Of a stretch of DNA of 20,236 bases, positions 9,862-18,792 are shown in pieces. This DNA comes from Phaeoceros laevis. Its lineage: Eukaryota; Anthocerotophyta; Anthocerotopsida; Notothyladales. Location: positions 127,689 through 147,924 of the forward strand of contig JBNGIQ010009382.1 of the NCBI GenBank assembly GCA_049999765.1, given 5' to 3'. The position numbers and the translations under genes are program-made. The stretch's first letter is position 1. Every line of letters begins with the position of its first letter. The notes under the pieces were generated by a model, which made no database searches, was not told where the DNA came from, and saw only the letters and a list, made by a program, of their open reading frames with translations.

Positions 9862-10677
9862 GCGGAACGAGCTCGCTCGCAGTCCTGAAAGCTCACAACA
9901 ACAGCACACTACCACACCACAAAGAGCATCAACACCCTGCGCCCGCCTGCACAATTGGCCGCAAGTTCAATAGAGTGCGCAATTGGAAGGGATGAGCCGG
10001 ACCTGGTGAGGTGGCGGGAGCTGGAGCGGTCCTTGAGCTGCTTCCGGCGGAGGCAACGAGGGCGGAAATGGCAGGGTTTGAAGGAAGGGGCGGTGACTTG
10101 TAGGACAATTTCGGCAATCCCCGTTTCGGCTATCCCCGGACAGGACTCTTCCTCTCTCTACCCGTGGCCAATGTGTACAGAATGTGTATCCTGGATGGTA
10201 CATGCATCTGTCTTAACTGCGAACGCTTAGAATAGCTTTTAGCCAAGGAAAAGGGCAAGCCAGTTTGTCAATGTGGGGTCGCTCGCTCCTGCCTCCTCCT
10301 CTTGGGGCGGGGCCTGATCCCTGTCTTTTTTGTGCAGCATCTTGCTTGGTAGCAGATTGGCGTACCTCTTCAAGTTGGATTTGGGCATAACATGCAACCA
10401 ATTTCTCATGTGGTTTGTGAGTGGATGCGGAATGGATGAGGCTTTGCACGGAGCAGGCAGGGAGCATGGCAGCTCACTCTGCAGTTTTCACTACTAAGAC
10501 GCTCTGCTTTTTGAGCATTGTAAGATAGATCTAGTTTGTGCTGAAGGTGTTTTGATTCCATCACTTTTTAACGTTGCCCGGTGATTTTGCACAAATGCCT
10601 GTTTGCACCGCCACTTGCTTTGTCTGGAGCACTGCACTTGTTTTGCTTCCTAACCCCCAGGATTTTACATTCTTGGT
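9862..10677. other. Peroxiredoxin promoter region and IFT22 3' flank
   Basis: About 815 bp lie between the peroxiredoxin start and the IFT22 stop. The part next to the peroxiredoxin is GC-rich and the rest is nearer average. Open frames of 60-90 codons exist on both strands with no family resemblance. A GC-box-like word (GGGGCGGGG) lies near 10304-10312. No RNA gene was recognised. Confidence 0.5.
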
Positions 10678-12058
10678 CTAGATTGTAAGTTCGTCTTCTT
10701 CCAAGCTACTGAGAATGGAATCCAGGGCAGAAAAGAGCTTCATCCACGTAGTAGAGTCTTTCAGAGAGACGACCTCTTGTTGAATGCATCCAATCATGCC
10801 GCTAAATTCTGCATAAAGATTTAGAGCAATGTCATGTAAACCCGCACTCAGATTGTTAGACCAGCTGTCACACTTTAGAGTCCAGGGTTTCAAGTAGCTA
10901 TGAGGGAGTTTACCGAGGGCTGGCACGTGAGGGTCGTCACTGAGGGCAACGATCTTGCAGCAGGAGTGGGGCAGTTTGTTTGGCACAACAAACTCATCAT
11001 ACCTGTTCTTTTATGGATGTTAGAGGTGTAGGTGTTTCACTGCAAATGGGTACTCTGAAGAGAAAGAAGACATGTAGGCACCTGGAGAAAAATTACAGGT
11101 GACAATTCCACTCCGCCCACTGACCTTGGATGAAAACTCTTTAAATGTTCTCTGACACTAGCAGGCGAAACTAGGTAAAAAGCAGTTCCGAAACTGTCAG
11201 CTGGTTTGAAGGCATCCTTTAGATGTTTCAGTACCGTGTGGTAGTAGCATGCTGCCACCCCTGACGTGAAAGAAACTAGTCCAAAGGTAGTCATGGACTC
11301 ACTCTACAGATACTGGGCTACTGACGAACCTCTGAGGGAGGGCATTATATGATCTGATCAGGTCATTGAAACTTGAAGCAGATTGGGAAGGCCCATGGCG
11401 CACCATCGTTCAAGCTCTCTCTGCCTGATGCTGTTTTCCGTCTCCATATCCAGGTTGTAGACCAGTAAGAGACCCTTGGCATTTTTTGACATTGCTGGCC
11501 AGCAAGACTGATACCTGCAATACTCACAAATGTTAGAACCTAATTTCCTGGGTTGCAAGCAGGCTCAGAAAAGAGTGCTACTGCTAAGACAAAGATCTGC
11601 AAGGTTCCTGCTGTAGGCAGCAAAATGCAGCTGCAAACACTCTCACCCTCCTTAGAAGAGGAGTGTCCAGTCACAAACGCTCACCTATAGTCACCAGAAC
11701 AGTCCCAAAGCTGGATAGACCTTGTCTGCAGACTACGTGGCAACTTTCTTTCCACCTCCTGTATCCTGCACATCTACGAGAAACTCTCAGAAATGGTTCT
11801 TTACATCTTCCCATGTGCAAGAAGGTAACAATGCCAATGATGGTTAGGAAAGCAGCTTATCACGGTATCACAGTCAGACAAATGTTCCGAGGTTGGTCAG
11901 ATAGTCTACCTGAGTCCAATGGTAGGACTGTAGCGTAGAGTCAGCGGATCCCAGTCCGCCAGTGCCCGGGTAACACTAGTCTTGCCACACGCTTTGGGGC
12001 CTACCACACATACTTTTATGGGTTCGTCGCTGGTGCTTCTTCTCCTCACTGCAGCCAT
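10678..12058 (-). CDS. IFT22: IFT22 / RABL5, Rab-like GTPase of the intraflagellar transport B complex
   Basis: IFT22 is a small GTPase-like subunit of IFT-B, needed to build and maintain cilia and flagella. Exons 11910-12058, 11685-11765, 11404-11514 and 10678-11002 join in frame into 221 residues. A P-loop GPKACGKTS is at 20-28, the switch I region reads YSPTIGLR, and switch II is LWDCSGD (69-75). It is followed by the RABL5-type signature YQSCWPAMSKNAKGLLLVYN. The region where Rabs have NKxD reads KIVALSDDP, so the guanine-specificity motif is absent, as in other RABL5 proteins. The C-terminus ends ELTI with no prenylation cysteine. The join between exons 3 and 4 is supported by WYDEFVV, which fits the family after ELER. 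Intron 3 is 401 nt. The gene is head to head with the GT47 gene. IFT genes are kept only in plants and algae with motile cells. Alternative: another Rab-like protein, but the CWPA stretch makes that unlikely. Confidence 0.9.
11003..11403 (-). other. IFT22 intron 3 (401 nt)
   Basis: It starts GTGCGC and ends AACAG, splitting the Trp codon TG|G. An 85-codon open frame inside it (11037-11294) does not resemble IFT22 and is not needed for a complete protein. No RNA gene or repeat was recognised. Confidence 0.7.
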
Positions 12059-12929
12059 TTCCAAGAGCTAAAGAGATGATTTCCCGACAATGCGTGAAGT
12101 CTGACTCGTCACCATCTGGTCGTAATCACCATGTGCAGGAGCTGCATCCAGTGTGCCATTTTCTTCTCAACCTGCCCACGATTGTAGCAAAACCAGCTGA
12201 ATCCAATAAAGACTGGCTGAAGTCAGTAATCTTTGTTCAAGCTCTGTCGCGAAGGCCAAAAGATCGCTGCCCAGATTGCAACACAAGAAGAAAGATTTAC
12301 GGACTATCCGTCAAAAGTTCTCCGACGTACCGATTTGAGCTCGTGCCTGAACAAAGATTTTACATGGAACAAGTTGTGCCTGATCTTCATGTCGTGCAGA
12401 AGTTGTTGCATCACACTCGACCTCAAAGCAACGGCGTAGAGACTCGAGAAGAAGGCGGAGACGAGAGAGCGTGGTGGTAGGCTCTGCTGGCCCCAAGCTT
12501 CAGGGCCACATGACACAACCATCCGGTTATGGCTGCAGTTATAACGGCTGGCCACCGGCTACAGGCTGGACATCAGGCGGTTCTTTTGGGAGCTTTACGC
12601 ACGTGTCTGTAGTTCAGGCGGTCCGGCCTCCTGGAATGACAGAATGACAAGAAAGAGCTTTCTTCTTGTTTCGCATTCGAGTACAGCCTCGAGCTTCTCT
12701 CTTCTTCTTCCTCCCCCTCCGAGTCTCCGACCCTCGCGTCCCCCAGAATGAGCAAGACTCATGACACTCTTCATCCAAGGTCCCCAGCGCTCCTACAACA
12801 TCGAGCATCATATTTCTCTCCACCGCGGGGTGAAAGTATGCGGCGACTGTGACAGATTCATGGATAGCTTGCTCCAGTTTCCTCGTGCTATTCCTTTCAC
12901 CAGTCCGTCTTGAGCTCAAGTGCTACTTC
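12059..12929. other. Head-to-head promoter region of IFT22 and the GT47 gene
   Basis: The two start codons are 915 bp apart and face away from each other, so both promoters and 5' UTRs lie here. A perfect G-box is at 12600-12605 and a pyrimidine-rich tract at about 12690-12735. A 134-codon plus-strand frame at 12076-12480 starts with ATG but shows no family resemblance and is within the length expected by chance in a window this size. Confidence 0.6.
12600..12605. promoter_or_regulatory. G-box CACGTG between IFT22 and GT47
   Basis: A perfect palindromic CACGTG lies 541 bp upstream of the IFT22 ATG and 368 bp upstream of the GT47 ATG. It could serve either gene through bZIP or bHLH factors. 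Chance occurrence is quite possible. Confidence 0.3.
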
Positions 12930-12974
12930 ATGGCTGAAATGCATCAGCTGCTTGAGTGGAGTTGCGCTTCCTGA
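12930..12974 (+). promoter_or_regulatory. 14-codon uORF ending on the GT47 start codon (TGATG)
   Basis: An ATG at 12930 opens a 14-residue frame whose TGA (12972-12974) shares its A with the GT47 ATG (12974-12976). A second in-frame ATG lies at 12939. Such an overlap would allow termination and re-initiation on the main frame, or would dampen GT47 translation if the transcript starts upstream of 12930. The transcription start is unknown. Confidence 0.55.
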
Positions 12975-14489
12975 TGCATTCCAGCAGGCTATCTGTTCTG
13001 AGAAGAAGGATCGAGCTGGCATGGACCGAAAGAAAGCGCTGCCTTATAGCAGGCACCAAGGGCAGAGGGCAGTCCCTCCTGCTGCTCATGCTATTCTTAA
13101 CAGCGGTGGGCTTCTGCGCCTTGAGCATCCGCAATTCCGCTCTCTCTTCGCAAAACATAGCGGCCAGGACAGCTTGCCCTGACCCGGAGCTGGCCGGGGA
13201 CCCCTCCCTTGGTGCGGCCTCTGCCGTGAACTGCTCCTGTCCTGAACACCATGATCAGCCGTCAGAGACTACGGAAATCCTGAAGGAAGTGGTGATCAAA
13301 GAGCCATGCCCGAAAGAGCAGCTCGTCAAGTACGAACCCTGGTATGCAGAGGGCAAGACATGGCACTACCCCTCGGAGTTCCCTCTCTGCTCCATGGACG
13401 CCTGCTTCAACTTCTCCAAATGCGAGAACCAAGATGAGCTCCTCGTGTTCTCCTACACGCAGCCGAGCCCGCCGGTGCGCTACTTCTCCAGCCTCAACAC
13501 CACAGTCCACCACACCGACGACCCGGACTCAGCCTGCCTCTTCTTCGTCTTCCTCGACACGGAGACGCCATGGCCGCCGCATCCTGCAGAGCTCGCGCAC
13601 TGGAACGGCGGCCTAAACCATGTCCTCATCACCTTCGCGGACATGTGGAGGCAGAAGGGCCCGATTCCGGGCACAATTGGCTTCGCCTCCATCATGGCCT
13701 CCGACATGCACGAGACAACCTACCGAGCCGGCTTCGACATCAGCATCCCGCTACCGGGAAATCTCCACATGCCGGAGCTGCAGGAGCTGAGACCGTTGGA
13801 GAGGAAGTACCTGATGACATTCCGCGGCCTCCGCTACCTCGGCCATCGAGGAGAGGGCATCCTCAGGAGCGAACCCGCCTTCAGGTGAGCAACATCGTAC
13901 CGCCAACACTGCCCTGACCCTGAACCATGAATGTGTGTATTTGCCTGCATGAATTCCACTGAGGCCATGAGTTCACGATTGCAAAAATGGCAGGAACATG
14001 CACAACGGTGAGGACATCATCGTTGCCACTTCCTGCAACCATTTCATCAACGACATGAACAGGGAGAAGGATCCCGCTTTGGGAGTGCACTGTGACGAAG
14101 ACAATGCACTACATGCTCAGTTCACGTACGAGGACCTGATGAACACCACCTTTGGCCTGGTCCCTGCCGGGGTGCAGCCTAGTTCCTACAGATTCATCGA
14201 GGTGCTCAGTGCCGGTGCCATCCCCGTGCTCGTTGCGGACAATTACGTCAAGCCTTTCGACACTCTGCTGCAATGGCACCGATGCCTTCTCCAGTTTCCT
14301 TCTTCTGAAATGCACCGCGTTGTGCCTACAGTGCGGGGCTTGAGCAGGGAACATGTGGAGCGCAGGCAAACAGCATGCTTGCAGTTTTATTCCAAGCTCA
14401 AGAACGATACCACTCTCCTGGATACCGTTTTACTAGCTCTGAAGACAAGATTCTATGGCGTCTTTCACAATGAGGTTTTGGATATTTAG
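12974..14489 (+). CDS. Exostosin-type GT47 glycosyltransferase, type II Golgi membrane protein
   Basis: Exons 12974-13884 and 13994-14489 join in frame (GTGAGC...GGCAG, 109 nt intron) into 468 residues. The N-terminus is short and basic, a membrane anchor spans about 33-52, and the rest is lumenal with sequons at N86, N146, N175 and N354. Exostosin landmarks in order: a Cys-rich DACFNFSKC (142-150), DDPDSACLFFVFLDT, HWNGGLNH (209-215), GFDISIPL (253-260), RKYLMTFRGLRYL, HNGEDIIVATSC (307-318) and the nucleotide-sugar region TFGLVPAGVQPSSYRFIEVLSAGAIPVL (356-383). This order resembles the GT47 half of animal EXT1/EXT2; the GT64 half is absent, so the protein stops after one domain. Donor and acceptor sugars cannot be read from the sequence. 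An in-frame TGA at 12953 makes 12974 the first usable ATG. The exon is G/C-rich, unlike IFT22 next to it. Confidence 0.93.
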
Positions 14490-14686
14490 GACGACTAATA
14501 GAAATGGTAGCAAAATTTAGAGAGGTTGGCCAAGTTGTTTTTGACCGAAAAAAATGTTCTCCAGGCAACTATTCGACTATCTATCTCACATAGTCCAAGT
14601 CATGTACAGCTTTTGCGCCCCTCTATCATGGAGAGTTCTAGTATACACATTGACGAAAGCCAGAGCATACAGGGTAACAAACAATC

Positions 14687-17600
14687 TCACGCTCCCCGAA
14701 GCCGCGGAGGGACCCCCCGGTCAAGAGAGCCGCCACCTTGGTCTACAAGCTTATGTACGCGTTGAGAAAGCTGCCCAGCCTGTAGGAACACGTTGGGACG
14801 AGTAAGATTAAACCAGCGAACGAGGTTGCAAAAAAATCGTGACTACTTCCCCAAAACTGCCCACACACCTGTTCATCAATCCAAACAAGCGAGCTCAACT
14901 GATTGTTCAGGATACGAACAACCAGGTCTAGGGGGCTGGCTCCTTCAACTGCATCCAGATCCCCTCCCTGCCACACAGACATGACAGAGTCAGACATCGT
15001 TTACTATGTCCATGTACGCGAGCCCCTCTCCTGTTGTCAGTAGAAACGTTAGTATATTACCTGACTAGCGTTGACATTTTGTATAGTCTCCCTGATGTTT
15101 TCGCCCATCCTCTCTAGCTCTCGCTCGACGTACTCAGCTTGTTCAAACCTGCCACAGAGCAGAAGATCAGGGCTGGGCAGTTACAGGCATGCTGCTTAGT
15201 CTGTAGCAAACATATTCAGCACCTCTGTGATTAAAAACCAATCATCCCATTATGTCCACAAAGCATGCTCACATCATGTCTCTTGTAGCTGCCGCTTCAT
15301 CCTCCAGAAGGTGAGGTCGTTCATCTTTATACAGCCGTTCTGCTTCCTCCTCGATACTTTCCAGTGCTCTCTCAACCTTTTGACGAAACCCCCGGCAGAC
15401 AACACAAGCAGTCAGCCCATACCATACTGAATAGAGAATACAAACTGCCGAGCACCTAACAAAACGAGCATACCTCCAACTGATGAGTCTCAATCAGTTC
15501 CAACTGCCTTTCCAAGCTGTGTTGTGATTCAACCACCTTCGCTACCTCACTCTGTCAGAAGTGAACAGTTCAGACAGACAGTGGATTTGGTGAATTCATG
15601 CTGTCTGTTCTCATCTTATGAAATTGCAGCAGAGTTTTGCGAAACGTGAGAAAAGGTGCAAACCTCCAGCTTAATGAGCACATTTCTGTTACTGATTATT
15701 CTCCGGTCCCATTCTCCAATTGCTTCAGCTTGTTTCCGGAATTTTGAGGTGCGCTCTTGAAGTTCATGTGTCCAGTCTTTAATTATCTGTAGGAAGACAG
15801 ACGTGGCAGGTTCCTAAACTTGCAGGATGCTTGCAATATATTACTAGAAAACCTGAGTGATAGAACAGTGCATGGTAAAAACTCTTTCAAACCAAGCAGG
15901 ATTTTTGGGACACAAAACTGACCTCTTCAATAGTTTTCCCTGTTATCTCTGATGGAAGACTGGCAGGTCGGGCAGGGGTAGTAGCCGCCACTCCTGCCGA
16001 TCTTCACACAGCACAAGCAGAGGCCTTTTTAAGATCAACCAGAAACCAATTTGATTGCCACATGAGTAATGGCCACGGTAATGACAGATGGAACAGTAAA
16101 GGTGCAAAAGGATACCCTGAGACTGGAGTGCTCAAAGCACCCGAGGTTGATGCTGCTGTGGAGGCTGCAGTGCCAAACGTAAATGATCCAAAGCCCGTGC
16201 TTGTAGCGGCTCCAGTGGCAGCTCCAGAGGCTATAAACAACTAGAATCCATCAGCGACCATTTGAATTCCGGCCATGGCCAAATGTGGGGCAAAATTGAC
16301 GCACTTACCCGTAGGCAAAGAGAACATAGTTGATGTAGCGGAGGCCGTAGTTGCTGTTTTCGGAGTTGATAAAAAACTTGAACCTGATCCAGCAGTTCCA
16401 GTTACTCCGAAAGAAAACCCTCCACCAGCTGCAACACACACAATACAGAAATAAGTTGAGCTACCTACCCTCATAAAGTATTGACAAAACAGTGTGTACT
16501 TTCTCCTACAATTCCACCACCACTGCCTATTATCATGCCCAGCAATTTATTCTCGCAAAAGACATATGTATCCACAAGCAGCTAAGACTTTGTAGAAGGT
16601 AGGAGCGTACCTGGTGGCGTAGAACCCAAACCCACTGTAGTTGCTCCCTGAGAGGCTGATGGAAGGGCGAAAGAGGGGAAACTACCCATGGAAGCAGTTG
16701 CAGATCCACCTGCTGCACTGGAGCTTGGTGCAGACGGACCAAACAAGGACTGAGTTGCAGCAGAACCTTGAGAGCTTCCAAGGCCTGTGAAAGCAGGGCT
16801 GGAGGTAGAAGCAGAGAACAGAGCTGGTGTAGACGCGGCTGGAGCAGGAGCTGGGGTTGTTGCACCGAAGAACCCAGCGGCAGGGGCTGCTGTACCAGCA
16901 CTGGTGGCACTGAACAGCCCAGGAGAGGGTGCTGGTGAAGCGCTGAACAGTCCTGCAGATGGGGCTGGTGTAACTGATGCAGCAAAGCCTCCCGAGGCAG
17001 GTGTTGCTCCACCTGAGGGAGGCGCTCCAAACGGTGCAGCAGAAGGAGTTGATACAGACGTGCCAGTTGCACCAAAGAATCCTGATGAGGGAGCTGGCGC
17101 AGCAGAACCGGGTGCATTGAGATTGAAGCCTGGTGCAGGGCTAGAGGCAGGCGTTTGGGCCCCTTGTGACTGGAAAGCAAAGGCTGAAGGCAGGGCTGGA
17201 GACGAAGCTGCTGTTCCAGCAGCTTGATTCCCAAAGCCAAATCTTCCAAGACTGGCAGAGGTTGACTGTCCACCAGTTGCAAAGCCAAAACCTCCAGAGC
17301 TCTGTGCAAAGCCTAGTGGGGTGGCAGACGCAGCAGCGGGGGTAGGAGCAGAAGCAAAGGGTGAAGTAGTTCCTGCTGGAGCAAGTGTACCAAAGCTAGG
17401 AGCCGGTGGAGTTGAGCCAAAAATGTTGCCACCTGTTGACGTGGCTGGAAAGGGAGCAGCAGCAGAAGCTGAAGGAGCCGGAGTAGAGCCACCAAATGCC
17501 GAGCCAAATCCTGCAGTAGGAGCAACAGTAGTAGCTGGAGCTCTCCCAGCAAAACCCGCAGAACCGGTGCCAAAAGAGAAAGCTGGTGCAGCTGCCGCCG

Positions 17601-18231
17601 CTGACTGACTGGAGTTGAAGGGACTAGTTAGAGAAAAAGGAGAAGCAGCCGAAGCCTGCAAGCCAAAACTGGAGGAGCCACCAAAAACTGGTGCAGATGC
17701 AGATGAGGGCTGGGTAGCTGTTGCTGATCCGAAAATTCCAGCTGGTGCGGAGGGCTGAGAAGCAGGCAAGGTTGAGCCAAAACCGCTCACAGCTCCAGCA
17801 GGCTGCGAAGACGACACTGTCGATGCTGCACCAAACTGCCCCCCAGCTCCTGACGAAGGTTGGGCTGGAGATTGAGGGAAGGAAAACAGCCCTCCAGTTG
17901 AAGGTGCTTGACTTCCAAAAGCACCCGGAGCGCCTCCAGACCCAAAGGGAGAGGTCCCAGTACCGGCACCGAATGCGCTCGCTGTTCCGGAACCAAAGAT
18001 ATTTCCTCCGCTTGAACTCCCAGTAGCAGCTCCTGATGGTGCTGTTGCAGCAAAACCGGAGCCAAAGCCAGCAAATCCAGATCCAGTACCGGCTCCGAAC
18101 AATGATGCGCCTGGTGCAGTCCCTTGGGAGGTGGCTGCTCCGAATGATAGAGCTGGGGTTGTTGAGGTTCCGAACGAGAAGCTCGTGGGTGCACCACTGG
18201 ATGCAGCAACAGTCGCCGAAAACCCCGACAT
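14687..18231 (-). CDS. NUP62: Nucleoporin NUP62 (Nsp1 family), FG repeats plus coiled coil
   Basis: NUP62 is a central-channel nucleoporin. Its FG repeats bind transport receptors, and its coiled coil joins NUP54 and NUP58. Exons 16611-18231, 16309-16428, 16116-16230, 15923-16001, 15664-15786, 15474-15551, 15273-15376, 15061-15148, 14869-14967 and 14687-14779 join in frame into 839 residues, longer than Arabidopsis NUP62 (about 740). Residues 1 to about 620 are Ala/Ser/Gly/Pro/Thr-rich with many FG, FSFG and LFG units and few charges; one 1.6-kb exon encodes 540 of them. From 640 to 805 is the Nsp1_C coiled coil, with LQERTSKFRKQAEAIGEWDR, SIEEEAERLYKDE and LDLVVRILNNQLSSLVWIDE. The start is the first ATG of the open frame and begins MSGFS. 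The exon 4 acceptor (ends GTGAAG) was chosen because the nearby GGCAG would break the frame. The last exon reads AGQLSQRVHKLV and then a non-conserved tail. Confidence 0.96.
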
Positions 18232-18602
18232 GGCTGGAAGAAATAGCCTCTTCAATGCCTCCAACGGCAAGACTGCATAGTGATGGCAAACCTCCTGTGG
18301 CAAACCTACTCCACTATGACTCTCCTTCGCTGATTATGGCAGGCTGCAGTTCAGCTGCCCGTTCGGAGAGCCAGTACTGGACCAGCAAACCAACAGATTG
18401 CAGAAACTCCAGAATATCTTCACCCACAATTCGCACGGTTCCGAGCCCCGAGCAATGCAGGCGAGGTCGTTTGCTGCAGCTACATGGACTAGATGCTCCA
18501 ATTCATCCACTGTCAGCATTCACCGACGCTCGTGCTTTCAAGCACAAGCAAGGCAACTGGAATTCTAGGGCAGAAGTGGGGGGAAAATATGAACCTGTAA
18601 CG

Positions 18603-18609
18603 GACGTCA
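18603..18609 (-). promoter_or_regulatory. TGACGTC (ACGT-core bZIP-type site)
   Basis: The GACGTC palindrome at 18603-18608 reads TGACGTC on the minus strand. This is the classic C-box/CRE-like core bound by plant bZIP factors. It lies 184 bp upstream of the OZ-like ATG and 372 bp upstream of the NUP62 ATG. Function is not shown. Confidence 0.3.
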
Positions 18610-18734
18610 CTGGGAGCTAAACCACAGGCACAAAGTTATACCCTAAACCCTGGCACCCTACAATGTCCCTCCTGGGCCTCGCAGGTTTCGGTGGCGGCCT
18701 GAGTGTGTTCACGCAAATGGGACATCAGGTAGCT

Positions 18735-18755
18735 ATGGCGCCGTTTGCGCTGTGA
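18735..18755 (+). promoter_or_regulatory. Six-codon uORF or 5' UTR intron upstream of the OZ-like gene
   Basis: ATG at 18735 opens a six-residue frame ending in TGA at 18753-18755, 37 bp before the main ATG. The same stretch can be read as a short 5' UTR intron: donor CAG|GTAGCT at 18728/18729 and acceptor TTGCAG at 18790, just before the start codon. Either reading is possible without transcript data. Confidence 0.4.
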
Positions 18756-18792
18756 GCCGCCATCGGGTTGACGGTGTATCTGCATTGCAGGC

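Larger units (their letters stand above)
18232..18792. other. Divergent promoter region between NUP62 and the OZ-like gene
   Basis: These 561 bp separate two start codons facing away from each other and must hold both promoters and leaders. No gene was recognised; the 194-codon plus-strand frame at 18036-18620 is half antisense to NUP62. A GACGTC element at 18603-18608 and a small uORF at 18735 are listed separately. Confidence 0.65.

Noticed and set aside
9309-9995. 228-codon plus-strand open frame over the peroxiredoxin
   Set aside because: It is antisense to a clear peroxiredoxin with high GC3, which suppresses stop codons on the opposite strand. Its composition (Gly, Val, Asp, His, Leu-rich) matches a shadow frame.
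11037-11294. IFT22 exon with the frame around KHLKDAFKPADSFG
   Set aside because: It does not fit the family. Joining TG|G across 11003-11403 gives the expected WYDEFVV continuation, so this stretch is intron.
12076-12480. 134-codon ATG-initiated plus-strand frame in the IFT22/GT47 intergenic region
   Set aside because: It has no family resemblance and no typical splice context, and this length is expected a few times by chance in six frames over 20 kb. It would also start 18 bp from the IFT22 start codon.
16787-17227. 146-codon plus-strand frame inside NUP62
   Set aside because: It is the antisense of Ala/Ser/Gly/Pro-rich FG repeats and gives a low-complexity Ala/Gly/Val/Glu protein, a composition artefact.
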